A stretch of DNA of 64,000 bases from VXYL01 sp963666465 (GTDB taxonomy: Bacteria > Pseudomonadota > Gammaproteobacteria > Pseudomonadales > Azotimanducaceae). The position numbers were made by a program, and so were the translations under genes. Positions within the stretch are counted from its first letter, which is position 1, and every line of letters begins with the position of its first letter. Under the pieces are notes generated by a model. The model was given only the letters and a program-made list of their open reading frames with translations, did not search any database and was not told where the DNA came from. The stretch lies in assembly GCA_963666465.1 (NCBI GenBank), contig OY762824.1, positions 1,054,001 to 1,118,000 of the forward strand, in the 5' to 3' direction. Positions 41,874-50,096 of this stretch are shown here, one piece after another.

Positions 41874-44237
41874 ATGAATCCGCTTTCCCGCTTTCGCATC
41901 GTCGAAGTCGGCATCGGCCCGGCATCCGGCCTCGCCACCACCGTCCTCGCCGACTTCGGCGCCGACGTGATCAAGATCGTACCGCCAGACGGCGACCCCT
42001 TCGCCAACATGCCCTCATACCGACTGTGGACCCGCGGCAAGCGCATCGTCCGCGCAGACCTGCGCTCGGCGGAAGGCGTCGCACGGCTCAAGCGCCTGAT
42101 CACCGACTCGGCCGACGCCGTGTTGACGACGCTGAAACCCGACGCGCGGGCGCGGATTGGACTCACCCCGGAAGCGCTCGGCCGAGACGACCTCATTATC
42201 GGCGTCATCTCCGGTTTCGGCGAGGACGGCCCCTATGCCGCCTACCCAGGCTACGAGCCGGTGGTGGCGGCGAAGTCCGGGCGGATGCTCAACTTTGCCG
42301 GCGTCGCGGACCGGGACGGTCCCAACTACGCCGCCCTGCAGGTGGGCACCCACGCCACCGCGCAAAGCGCCGCCGCCGCCCTGCTCGCCGCCCTCATCGG
42401 CCTCGAGCAGAGCGGCGCCGCGCTGTCGTTCGACACCTCCATGCTGCGCGGCATGATGCCCTACGAAATGGGCATCATGTCGATGGTGCAGCTGCAGGAC
42501 TCCGGCGCGCTGGAACGGCCCCAGGCGGCAAGGGACCGCACCAAGTCCATGCCCACCTTCAACTACCACCCGGTGCGCACCCAGGACGGCCAATGGCTGC
42601 AGCTCGGCAACCTCTTGCCCCACCTCCTCGACAATTTCTTCCGCGCCGCCGGGCTCGAGGAGGCATTCGAGAATCCCCAGTACGAAGGCGACCCCATGCG
42701 CTGGCCGACTGATGCGCGCGAGGCGTTCCGCGACCACCTCCTCGAACACATGCAAAGCCGCACCCTGGCGGACTGGACCGACCGCTTTGTCCGCGACGGC
42801 GGCGTCGTCTCGCACCCGTACCAGACCACCCAGGACGCCCTCGGCGACGAGGACTGCGTGGCGAACGGCCACGTGGTGGAGCGCGATGGCGTGACGCAGT
42901 TGGGCCCGGTGGCGAACCTCACCGAAAGCCCGGCAGAGGTGGGCGCGGCGGCCCGGGAAGTCGGCTTCGACGACGTCGAGCCGCACGCCCCCGCGGCCGG
43001 CAACGGCAGGGCGGGCGGTTCCCCCGCCAAGCCCCTCGCCGGTGTCACGGTGGTGGAAAGCGCCACCATCATCGCCGCGCCGCTAGGCGCCTCTGTGCTG
43101 GCCGATCTCGGCGCCCGCGTCATCAAGATCGAGCCGCTGACGGGCGATCCGTTCCGCACCATGTTCCACGGCTTCGGCGCCTCCAAGTGCAACGCCGGCA
43201 AGGAGTGCATCTCCCTCGACCTCAAGAGCGAGGAAGGCCAGAAGATCGCCCGGCAACTGGCTGCCGGGGCGGACATCTGGATTCACAACTACCGCATGGG
43301 CGTGCCGGAGAAGCTCGGCATCGGCTACGACGACCTCTCTGCCATCAATCCCGATCTGGTCTATGTCTCCGCCAACGGCTACGGCCCGAACGGGCCGGGC
43401 GCCAGGCGCCCCTCGACCCATCCGATTCCGGGCGCGGCCTTGGGTGGCGTGGTGTGGCAAATGGGCGGCCTGCCCTCCGCGGACGCGGAACTCGACAACG
43501 CCGACTTGCGCGAAACCGCGCGCAAGCTGCTGCGCGCCAACGAGGTGAACCCCGACCCCAACACCTCGATGGTGGTGGCAACGGCGGCCCTCGTGGGCCT
43601 CGCGGCACGGCGCTCGCACGGTCGCGGCCAGAAGGTCTATGTCGATATGTTCGGCGCCAACGCCTGGGCCAACTGGGACGACTTTCTCTCCTATGAAGGC
43701 AAGCCGGAACGCACGCCGGTGGATGCCGAGGGCTACGGCCTTGGCCCGTTGCAGCGCCTGTATCGCTGTCGCGAAGGCTGGGTGTTCCTGATGGTCGTGG
43801 GCGACCGCGAGTGGGAAGCGTTCGCGGCAGAGACGGGTTTGGAATCGGCGCGGGATGCGGAAAATCTGGCCGAGACACTCGCGCACCTCTTCGCCGGCAA
43901 CGATGCCGATGCCTGGGAGGCTCGCCTTGCCCCCAAGGGCATCGGCTGCGTGCGCGCCGATGGCCTGCCGCCACAGGAGTTCTTCCTGCGCGACGCCCAC
44001 TGCCAAGCCGAGCAGCTTGCCGTGCCGGCGGTGCATCCCGACTGGGGCGACTATCTTCGCAACGGCCCGATGGCGCGCTTCCACAAGGGCGACGCCTACC
44101 TGGGCACGGGCGCTGCCGGCGGCGCAACGGTTTCGCTGCTCAGGGAACTCGGCTACTCCGAAGCGGCCACCGAAGCCCTGATCGACCGCAAGCGGGTGTT
44201 CGCGCGCAAGGCCGAAGCCGTGGCGGCCAACGGCTAG
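41874..44237 (+). CDS. Tandem-domain CaiB/BaiF-type CoA transferase (type III)
   Basis: 787 aa, twice the usual length, made of two CaiB domains: residues 1-380 (FRIVEVGIGPASGLATTVLA, FGADVIKI) and from about 384 (PLAGVTVVESATIIAAPLGA, LGARVIKIEPLTGDPFRTMF, GIGYDDLSAINPDLVYVSANG). Type III transferases move CoA between carboxylic acids, and single-domain forms work as interlocked dimers; the fusion would make an internal pseudo-dimer. ATG 41874 follows ACGGAG. It lies 99 nt from the divergent DUF2784 gene. Acid substrates unknown. Confidence 0.87.
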   Translation: MNPLSRFRIVEVGIGPASGLATTVLADFGADVIKIVPPDGDPFANMPSYRLWTRGKRIVRADLRSAEGVARLKRLITDSADAVLTTLKPDARARIGLTPEALGRDDLIIGVISGFGEDGPYAAYPGYEPVVAAKSGRMLNFAGVADRDGPNYAALQVGTHATAQSAAAALLAALIGLEQSGAALSFDTSMLRGMMPYEMGIMSMVQLQDSGALERPQAARDRTKSMPTFNYHPVRTQDGQWLQLGNLLPHLLDNFFRAAGLEEAFENPQYEGDPMRWPTDAREAFRDHLLEHMQSRTLADWTDRFVRDGGVVSHPYQTTQDALGDEDCVANGHVVERDGVTQLGPVANLTESPAEVGAAAREVGFDDVEPHAPAAGNGRAGGSPAKPLAGVTVVESATIIAAPLGASVLADLGARVIKIEPLTGDPFRTMFHGFGASKCNAGKECISLDLKSEEGQKIARQLAAGADIWIHNYRMGVPEKLGIGYDDLSAINPDLVYVSANGYGPNGPGARRPSTHPIPGAALGGVVWQMGGLPSADAELDNADLRETARKLLRANEVNPDPNTSMVVATAALVGLAARRSHGRGQKVYVDMFGANAWANWDDFLSYEGKPERTPVDAEGYGLGPLQRLYRCREGWVFLMVVGDREWEAFAAETGLESARDAENLAETLAHLFAGNDADAWEARLAPKGIGCVRADGLPPQEFFLRDAHCQAEQLAVPAVHPDWGDYLRNGPMARFHKGDAYLGTGAAGGATVSLLRELGYSEAATEALIDRKRVFARKAEAVAANG

Positions 44238-44248
44238 CCTCCGGCCAG

Positions 44249-44866
44249 GTGTCTCGCGATCCTCTGGAGCGAGGGCAGTTCGCCTTCCGTCGCGCTCGAA
44301 GGGCGGGCAGGCAGGTCATGCCTGGCACTCTGGCCGGGATGGCCCTCGCAGGCTGCACTCCAGACCTGCCGCCGCCCACCGAGTTCGAGGTCATGCAGTC
44401 GGTGGCAAAGGAGTACGTCCTGCCGTTCGGCCAATTGCCGGTCGTGAGCCGCCCGAGCGACTGCCGAACCGCTGGCGAGACCAGGGCGGCACTGCCGGCC
44501 GAGCTCTTCGCCGCATTCCTCGCCGCCAACGAGTCTCGCGCGGGCCCGTTCGACCTGGGCCGTGCCGCGCCGCAATTGCTGGTGGACGACAGCGGCGAAT
44601 CCCCCCGACGCATAGCCGCCCGCGCCGGCACACCGGCGCTGCTGGTCTCCCGCGCCGGCCTCGTGGGCGATCAGGCATTGGTGTGCATGGAAGTCTTCGG
44701 CAGCGAAGAGCGCGCCTTCTTCCTGCTGATGGAGCGCGACGGCCGCGGCGAATGGTCGGTGCGCTCCGAACTCGAGGCATGGCGCGAAGGCAAGCCCCTG
44801 CCTTCCGAACTGCCGCCGGAAGAGCTCCCGGACGGGACGCCATGGGAAGGCGGCGGGGCCGGTTAG
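44249..44866 (+). CDS. Putative lipoprotein of unknown function
   Basis: About 205 aa from GTG 44249, 11 nt after the CoA-transferase stop. The lipobox LAGC lies in GTLAGMALAGCTPDLPPP; starting at ATG 44318 would leave no basic n-region, so the upstream GTG that includes FRRARRAGRQVM is preferred. The mature domain has CRTAGETRAALPAELFAAFL, ARAGTPALLVSRAGLVGDQA and FFLLMERDGRGEWSVRSELE with two Cys that may pair. No family recognised. The C-terminus is Pro/Gly-rich. Confidence 0.6.
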   Translation: MSRDPLERGQFAFRRARRAGRQVMPGTLAGMALAGCTPDLPPPTEFEVMQSVAKEYVLPFGQLPVVSRPSDCRTAGETRAALPAELFAAFLAANESRAGPFDLGRAAPQLLVDDSGESPRRIAARAGTPALLVSRAGLVGDQALVCMEVFGSEERAFFLLMERDGRGEWSVRSELEAWREGKPLPSELPPEELPDGTPWEGGGAG

Positions 44867-44869
44867 CAG

Positions 44870-44978
44870 GCGTTGTGGCTTGGTCAGGTCTGGTGGGATG
44901 CGCCGCGCGTCACCGGGCGCCCTTCCCCACTCACTCGAGAAGGGCGTTGTGGCTTGGTCAGGTCTGGTGGGATGCGCC
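44870..44978. repeat. 35-bp direct repeat, two copies 74 bp apart
   Basis: GCGTTGTGGCTTGGTCAGGT...GGTGGGATGCGCC occurs at 44870-44904 and again at 44944-44978. The second copy leads directly into an R4 repeat (CCCCTCCGAAGAAGCCGAGG). The whole 44867-45165 gap has no recognised gene; it ends with a locally AT-rich stretch (about 45088-45150) that probably holds the mltF promoter. Confidence 0.85.
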
Positions 44979-45165
44979 CCCCTCCGAAGAAGCCGAGGAC
45001 GACTTCTTCGACTTCTCCTAAAGCAATCCACGGTGCGATGCACCGCGCTGTCACGCAGGGAACCTCCGAGGCATGCTCCGGCGCTCCGAATTTATGCTAA
45101 ATTCCGGCTCCATAACTCGTTGATGGATACATCTTTTTAGATTCGTTTCATCAAAGGGAGCGAGT

Positions 45166-47403
45166 ATGTACGACAGCGGCAGACCGATGCGCACAGCCAT
45201 CGTAGGTCCCTCCCCGTGTCACTCCCCCCTCCAAGGGGAGTTCGAGGCGCGCCATTTTGGGCGCGGCCGCCAGGTTGCTCGGCGGGGGGCACGGCCGCGT
45301 CGAGGTGCAAGGCGAATCGGCACTTCTCTTCTCCTGGCCCTCGCCCTGCCAGCCATCCTCTCCTGCAGTCCCCCCGAACCCCCGCCGCCGCCGCCACCCC
45401 CCCAGTTCGGTTGGGAAGCCATCGAGGCACGCGGCGCCATCCGGCTGGCGCGGCAGCAGTGGGCGGGGTTCGACACGCTGCCGCGGCAGGGGCTGGGGCC
45501 GGAGCATTACGAGCGCATCGCCGAGCAGTTCGCCGAACGGCATGGACTCGCAGCCGAGTGGGTGGTCGTGGCCGGGTTCAGGGACCTATTGGCTACCGTG
45601 GGCGCCGAAACCGCGGATGTCGTGGTCGCGCCGGTCACCATCACCAAAGCGCGCGCCTCGCGCATGCTCTTCACCGAGCCGTTGACCCTCTCGCGGGAGT
45701 GGGTGATCGGCACCAGCGCGGACGGACCGTTCGGCATCCCCGTCGGGTACGCCTATGGCGAAAGCCTGGCGCGGCACTATCCCGAAGCGGAGGTGCTGCA
45801 TCTTCCCGACAGCGCCGATCCCCTCGACGTGCTGAATCTCATCGAGCAAGGGCAGGTCAGCGCCTCCATCATGGACGAGGCGGCGGCACGGCGAGCCGTC
45901 AACAGTTCCGACGCGGTGAAGTTCCTGCGCGCCCTGCCGGAAACGAGGCATCTGGCCTGGGCACTGCATCCCGATGCGACCGTCCTCAAGCAACGGCTCG
46001 ATGAGTTTCTGGCCGAGCGCCACGCCATCGACGACACCCACGAAGTGCGGGGCTGGAAAGCCATCAAGGAGGCCGGCTCCCTGCGCATGGTCACCGTCAC
46101 TGGCCCTACCACCTATTACCTCTGGCGCGGCGAGCGGCTCGGCTACGAGCACGAACTCGTGGAACTCTTCGCCAAGGAGCACGGGCTCGAGCTGGAAGTC
46201 GTCGTCGCACCGCGCTCCTCCCATCTCGCCGACTGGCTGCTCGAAGGGCGCGGCGACCTCATTTCCGCCAGTTGGTTCGCCACCGACGAGCGCATCGCCC
46301 GAGAGCTGGCATTCTCGGAGCCCTATCTCGAAGTGAAGCAGACCTTCGTCACCGCCCGCAGCCCCATCGTCTCGATGGAGCAGTTGGCCGGCCGCGAAGT
46401 CGTGGTGAGCGACGCGGCAAGTCAGGCACGCACGCTCCAGGTCATGGCCGCGTCCACCGACCTGCAGCCGCGCTTGGTGAACCGCCTCACCACCGCGATC
46501 CTGGGCGACGTGGCACAGGGGGTGTACGACGCAACCCTTACGGACAGCCATCAGGCGGAGCTGGCGGCGCAGTTCGACGAACGCCTGCATCTCGGCCTGC
46601 AACTGGAACCGCCCGAGGGGCTGCGCTGGGCCGTCGCCGACAGTCACGTCGAGTTCAAGCAGGAGCTTGACGCCTTTCTGGCCCGGCAGCGGCGCGGCTA
46701 CGACTTCAACGTCCTCTACCGCAAGTATTTCCAGAACGAACGCCGCATGAGGCGCCAGCACGAGGATCGGGTCACCGGCGACAACCTCTCGCCCTATGAC
46801 GAGCTGGTGCGAAACGAAGTGCAGGAAGTGACCGACGGCGACTTCGACTGGCGTCTTGTGGTGGCGCAGATGTATCAGGAAAGCGGCTTCGATCCCGATA
46901 GTTCGTCCTATGCCGGCGCGCGTGGCCTCTTGCAGGTGCTGCCCCGCACCGCCCGCGAGGTGGGCGCAGACCCAAATGCCTTGCACGAACCGCAGAACAA
47001 CATCCGCGCTGGCGTCCGCTATCTCGAATGGACGTGGAACCGCTTTCCCGATCTCGCGCCAGGGCCGCGGCTGTGGTTCGCGCTCGCCGCCTACAACGCC
47101 GGCGCCGGCCATGTGCGCGAGGCGCGACGGGTGGCACGGCAACTGAATCTCGACGCCAACGCCTGGTTCGACAACGTCGAACACGCCATGCTGCAGCTCG
47201 CGGAGGAACCTTGGGCCAGCCAATCCATGTACGGCTATGTTCGCGCTACAGAACCGGTGCGCTATGTGCGCCAGATCCGCGACCGCTACCGCGCCTACCT
47301 CGACCACTTCCGCGTCCTGGACGAAGCTCTCACCGAAGCGGAACCCGCAGATGCAGCAGACGCGGATTGCGAGGCGTCAGGGTCGGCGGAATGCCCTTAC
47401 TAG
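45166..47403 (+). CDS. mltF: Membrane-bound lytic murein transglycosylase F (MltF-like), with duplicated substrate-binding domains
   Basis: 745 aa from ATG 45166 after AAGGGAG. A long basic leader precedes a lipoprotein signal (IGTSLLLALALPAILSCS, lipid Cys67) and a Pro tract. Two periplasmic solute-binding (SBP_bac_3) domains follow, about 80-280 (RGAIRLARQQ) and 288-520 (AGSLRMVTVTGPTTYYLWRG), then a lytic transglycosylase SLT domain from about 545: VVAQMYQESGFDPDSSSYAG with catalytic Glu, ARGLLQVLPRTA, and LAAYNAGAGHV. E. coli MltF has one SBP domain, so this one is enlarged. The leader contains a dispersed R4 repeat translated in frame (codons about 18-29). It cleaves peptidoglycan at the outer-membrane inner face. 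Confidence 0.88.
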   Translation: MYDSGRPMRTAIVGPSPCHSPLQGEFEARHFGRGRQVARRGARPRRGARRIGTSLLLALALPAILSCSPPEPPPPPPPPQFGWEAIEARGAIRLARQQWAGFDTLPRQGLGPEHYERIAEQFAERHGLAAEWVVVAGFRDLLATVGAETADVVVAPVTITKARASRMLFTEPLTLSREWVIGTSADGPFGIPVGYAYGESLARHYPEAEVLHLPDSADPLDVLNLIEQGQVSASIMDEAAARRAVNSSDAVKFLRALPETRHLAWALHPDATVLKQRLDEFLAERHAIDDTHEVRGWKAIKEAGSLRMVTVTGPTTYYLWRGERLGYEHELVELFAKEHGLELEVVVAPRSSHLADWLLEGRGDLISASWFATDERIARELAFSEPYLEVKQTFVTARSPIVSMEQLAGREVVVSDAASQARTLQVMAASTDLQPRLVNRLTTAILGDVAQGVYDATLTDSHQAELAAQFDERLHLGLQLEPPEGLRWAVADSHVEFKQELDAFLARQRRGYDFNVLYRKYFQNERRMRRQHEDRVTGDNLSPYDELVRNEVQEVTDGDFDWRLVVAQMYQESGFDPDSSSYAGARGLLQVLPRTAREVGADPNALHEPQNNIRAGVRYLEWTWNRFPDLAPGPRLWFALAAYNAGAGHVREARRVARQLNLDANAWFDNVEHAMLQLAEEPWASQSMYGYVRATEPVRYVRQIRDRYRAYLDHFRVLDEALTEAEPADAADADCEASGSAECPY

Positions 47404-47427
47404 CCCCGTTCTACGGCGCAGGCTCCT

Positions 47428-47541
47428 GGCAGCCTTTCGACTTCGGACGACGCAAGGCCGGTCGAAGTCCGAAGGGTTCCAGGACGGCCTGGGCGGGGGC
47501 AAGAAGCGCTGCCGCCAGGCAGCGATTCTTGTGGCGCTAGT
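47428..47541 (+). repeat. Dispersed repeat P1+P2, diverged copy
   Basis: P1-like palindrome opening CAGCCTTTCGACTTCGGACG and closing GTCGAAGTCCGAAGG, then P2-like GACGGCCTGGGCGGGGGCAA with the hairpin GCTGCCGCCAGGCAGC: the stem has compensating changes relative to GTTGCC...GGCAAC, so structure is kept while sequence changes. It starts 25 nt after the mltF stop on the same strand. The rest of the 47404-47770 gap shows no gene. Confidence 0.75.
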
Positions 47542-47770
47542 GTACCGTTTCGGAAATACGTTGACTGTTGGAACGCCGTTCGGGCTCGCACTGTCGGACG
47601 CGAGGCGAGGATGTGCCGCCGTCAAAACAAGCACTTGGGCGGATTTCCGTCATCGTCTTCGTTGCGGGAGAAACGTTGTGGCATTTGTCTGGCGGCACAC
47701 TAGCGTCCCTCGCAAGGCGCGAATGAGCAAGGGCCTGTTACGATCCGCAGCCTTGGCAACGGGAGACCGA

Positions 47771-49120
47771 ATGAGTTCAGCGTGCGGCATTCGCGTGGCG
47801 ACGAGCATTGCCGCCTTGTCATCTGCCCTGATGGCGCAGGGCGCGGCGGAGGAAGGTGCGCCGTCGGTCGCCTTCACCAGCGTCAACGTCATCTCCATGC
47901 TCGAACAAGGGGTGCGGCCAGATCGGGTTGTGGTGGTGCGTGGCGAGGCGATCGTCTCGGTCGGAACCGACGTCCCGGCGGATGCCCGAGTCATCGACGG
48001 CCAAGGCGGATTCCTGCTCCCGGGCCTCGCCGAAATGCTGGCCAACGTGCCGGAAGATGCCGCCTATCGAGACGACGTGCTGTTCCTCTGGCTGGCGCAC
48101 GGCGTCACCTTTGTGCGCGGCATGTTGGGGCATGAGAGCCATCTGGAGCTAAGGGAACGACTGCTCGCGCACGAGGTGCTGGGACCCCGCCTGCTCACAT
48201 CCGGCCCGTCCTTCAGCGGCCGCACCGTCTCCGGCCCCTCCGCCTCCGCCTCCATGGCGCGCAAGCAGAAGAAGGCCGGCTACGACTTCCTCAAGATCCA
48301 CCCTGGCCTCTCCCGCGATGAGTTCGAAATCCTCGCCTTCACCGCCGGCGACGTGGACATTCCCTTCGGCGGCCACGTCACCGAGCGAGTGGGGCTCAGC
48401 GACGTCCTCGATGCCGGCCAGCGCTGGATCGATCACCTCGACGGCTACATGCAGGCGCTGGTGCCGGACCTCGCCTCCCATCCCCGCGAAGCCGCGTCGC
48501 TGTTCGGCATGGACCTCGCTCCGTTCGTCGATCGCGGCCTGATCGAGAGCGTCGTGGCGCGCACCCTGGAGGCCGGCACCGCCGTCGTGCCCACGGAAAC
48601 GTTGCTCGAGAACTTCGCCAATGCCGCACGCTGGCAGGAACTGGCGCGGCGACCGCAGTTTCGCTACGTGCCGCCGGAGCTTCGCGAGAGCTATGTGCGC
48701 AGTCTGAGCGGTGCCGCAGACACCACCGGCGCCGGCGCCGAGACCCTGGCCATCCGCAAGGCGCTCATCAAGGCGCTGCATGACGCCGGCGTGCCGGTGT
48801 TGCTCGGTTCCGACTCGCCCCAGATCTTCAACGTCCCCGGCTTCTCGACCCACCGCGAACTCGAATCCATGGTGGCGGCAGGACTGACGCCGTTCGAGGC
48901 CCTTGCCACCGGCACCACGGCCCCGGCGGCCTTTTTCGACACCACCGACTGGGGCGCAATCGAACCGGGCCGGGCCGCTGATCTCGTGCTGCTTGGCGCC
49001 AATCCCCTGGAAGACATCGCCAACATCCGCACCGTCGAGGGCGTAATGGCGCGCGGTCGCTGGCTCGACCGAGCGGAACTGGACGCCGGCCTCGCCGCCA
49101 TCGAGGAGAAGTACCGTTAG
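47771..49120 (+). CDS. Secreted amidohydrolase-family protein without the HxH metal motif
   Basis: 449 aa from MSSACGIRVATSIAALSSAL with a signal peptide ending near AQGA. The order of a cyclic amidohydrolase is clear: VINGQGGFLLPG-type strand (VIDGQGGFLLPGLAEM), AHGVTFVRGM, GPRLLTSGPSFSG, YDFLKIHPGLSR (Lys), FGGHVTERVG (His), DHLDGYMQAL (His), VLLGSDSPQ (Asp) and AIEPGRAADLVLL. Where the family has 'D-x-H-x-H' it reads EMLAN (88-92), so two metal ligands are gone. It may be mononuclear, use another ligand set or be non-catalytic. Exported to the periplasm. Confidence 0.8.
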   Translation: MSSACGIRVATSIAALSSALMAQGAAEEGAPSVAFTSVNVISMLEQGVRPDRVVVVRGEAIVSVGTDVPADARVIDGQGGFLLPGLAEMLANVPEDAAYRDDVLFLWLAHGVTFVRGMLGHESHLELRERLLAHEVLGPRLLTSGPSFSGRTVSGPSASASMARKQKKAGYDFLKIHPGLSRDEFEILAFTAGDVDIPFGGHVTERVGLSDVLDAGQRWIDHLDGYMQALVPDLASHPREAASLFGMDLAPFVDRGLIESVVARTLEAGTAVVPTETLLENFANAARWQELARRPQFRYVPPELRESYVRSLSGAADTTGAGAETLAIRKALIKALHDAGVPVLLGSDSPQIFNVPGFSTHRELESMVAAGLTPFEALATGTTAPAAFFDTTDWGAIEPGRAADLVLLGANPLEDIANIRTVEGVMARGRWLDRAELDAGLAAIEEKYR

Positions 49121-49320
49121 AGGGAACGGCAGGCCCTTCCCATCACTCCCCCCGCAGATGGAACTTTCCGGAGGGAGGGCACCCTGCCCTCCATCGCCCG
49201 AAGGCCGCACCTCTGCCGCACAAGGAGGGCAAGCCAGCAAGTCCGTCGAAGCCAGCCATGCCGTTCGCGACACAAACCGCTACGATGCCAGCCTCGCCCG
49301 GAACACGAGAGGAACCACCA

Positions 49321-49728
49321 ATGGCAATGCCCGCCGACTGGAGCTTCAACGTCGCCAGCGCCGACGGCGCGGAATGGACCGAGGGGCTACGCACCATCTT
49401 CGAATACCGCGACCTCGGCATGAAGGACGCCACCAACGGCGACTACATCGCTCACGTCATCCGTCGCAAGGGCGGGCACGCCCAGGACGACGTGCAGCAA
49501 TGGCACATCCACGAATGCGACTTCCAGATGGTGTATGTGCTGAAGGGCTGGGCCACGTTCGAGTACGAGGGCGAAGGCGAACGCACCATCCGCGCCGGCG
49601 ACTGCATCAACCAACGGCCAATGATCCACCACCGCGAGATCGCCTGCTCCGACGACTTCGAGGTGCTGGAAGTCGTCTCCCCGGCAGACTTCAAGACCGT
49701 GGTGGCGGACGCACCCACCAGCGTCTAG
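49321..49728 (+). CDS. Cupin domain protein
   Basis: 135 aa from ATG 49321 with GAGAGG upstream. A single conserved double-stranded beta-helix: WHIHECDFQMVYVLKGWATF is cupin motif 1 (HxH...E, metal ligands), followed by RAGDCINQRPMIHHREIACS as motif 2 (G..H...). Two-His motif 2 (IHH) fits a metal-binding cupin, e.g. a small dioxygenase or isomerase. The TAG stop abuts a P1+P2 repeat directly. Function unknown. Confidence 0.82.
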   Translation: MAMPADWSFNVASADGAEWTEGLRTIFEYRDLGMKDATNGDYIAHVIRRKGGHAQDDVQQWHIHECDFQMVYVLKGWATFEYEGEGERTIRAGDCINQRPMIHHREIACSDDFEVLEVVSPADFKTVVADAPTSV

Positions 49729-49840
49729 CAGCCTGTCGGACTTCGGACGGCGCAAGCTGGCCGAATTCCGACAGGGTGACAGGACGGCTTGGGCTGGGGC
49801 AAGAAGCGTTGCCGAAAGGCAACGGTTCTTGTGGCGCTAG
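49729..49840 (+). repeat. Dispersed repeat P1+P2, best-preserved copy
   Basis: P1 at 49729-49778 opens CAGCCTGTCGGACTTCGGAC and closes GGCCGAATTCCGACAGGGTG; its arms pair over about 20 bp. P2 at 49783-49840 contains GTTGCCGAAAGGCAAC (GAAA loop). It begins with the first base after the cupin stop. About 90% identical to the copy at 3404. Confidence 0.88.
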
Positions 49841-49972
49841 AACGCGCGCCTGGCGGGCGAGGCGCCCTCCCTCGAGAGGACGCCACAGGCGACCCATGCG
49901 TCGTCGCCCCCACGGTGCCGAGTAGCTTACGCCAGGGCTACGCAACCCCATCACCCCCTGGGAGGCGTGGCC

Positions 49973-50035
49973 CCTCCTGTCACTCCCTCCTCTGGGAGGA
50001 GTCGAGGAACCGCCAGGTTTCTCGGAGGGGGTAGG
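49973..50035. repeat. Dispersed repeat R4 copy
   Basis: GTCACTCCCTCCTCTGGGAG followed by GAGTCGAGGAACCGCCAGGT and a GGAGGGGG close. It lies between the cupin/P1+P2 block and the stop of the minus-strand enolase-superfamily gene, so it may terminate that transcript. Almost the same order of elements is at 41317-41375. Confidence 0.7.
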
Positions 50036-50096
50036 CCAGGATGCCCGTATCGCCTGCGGCGAGTGACTCGATCTCGCACGCCTGCCCCGCCGCACG

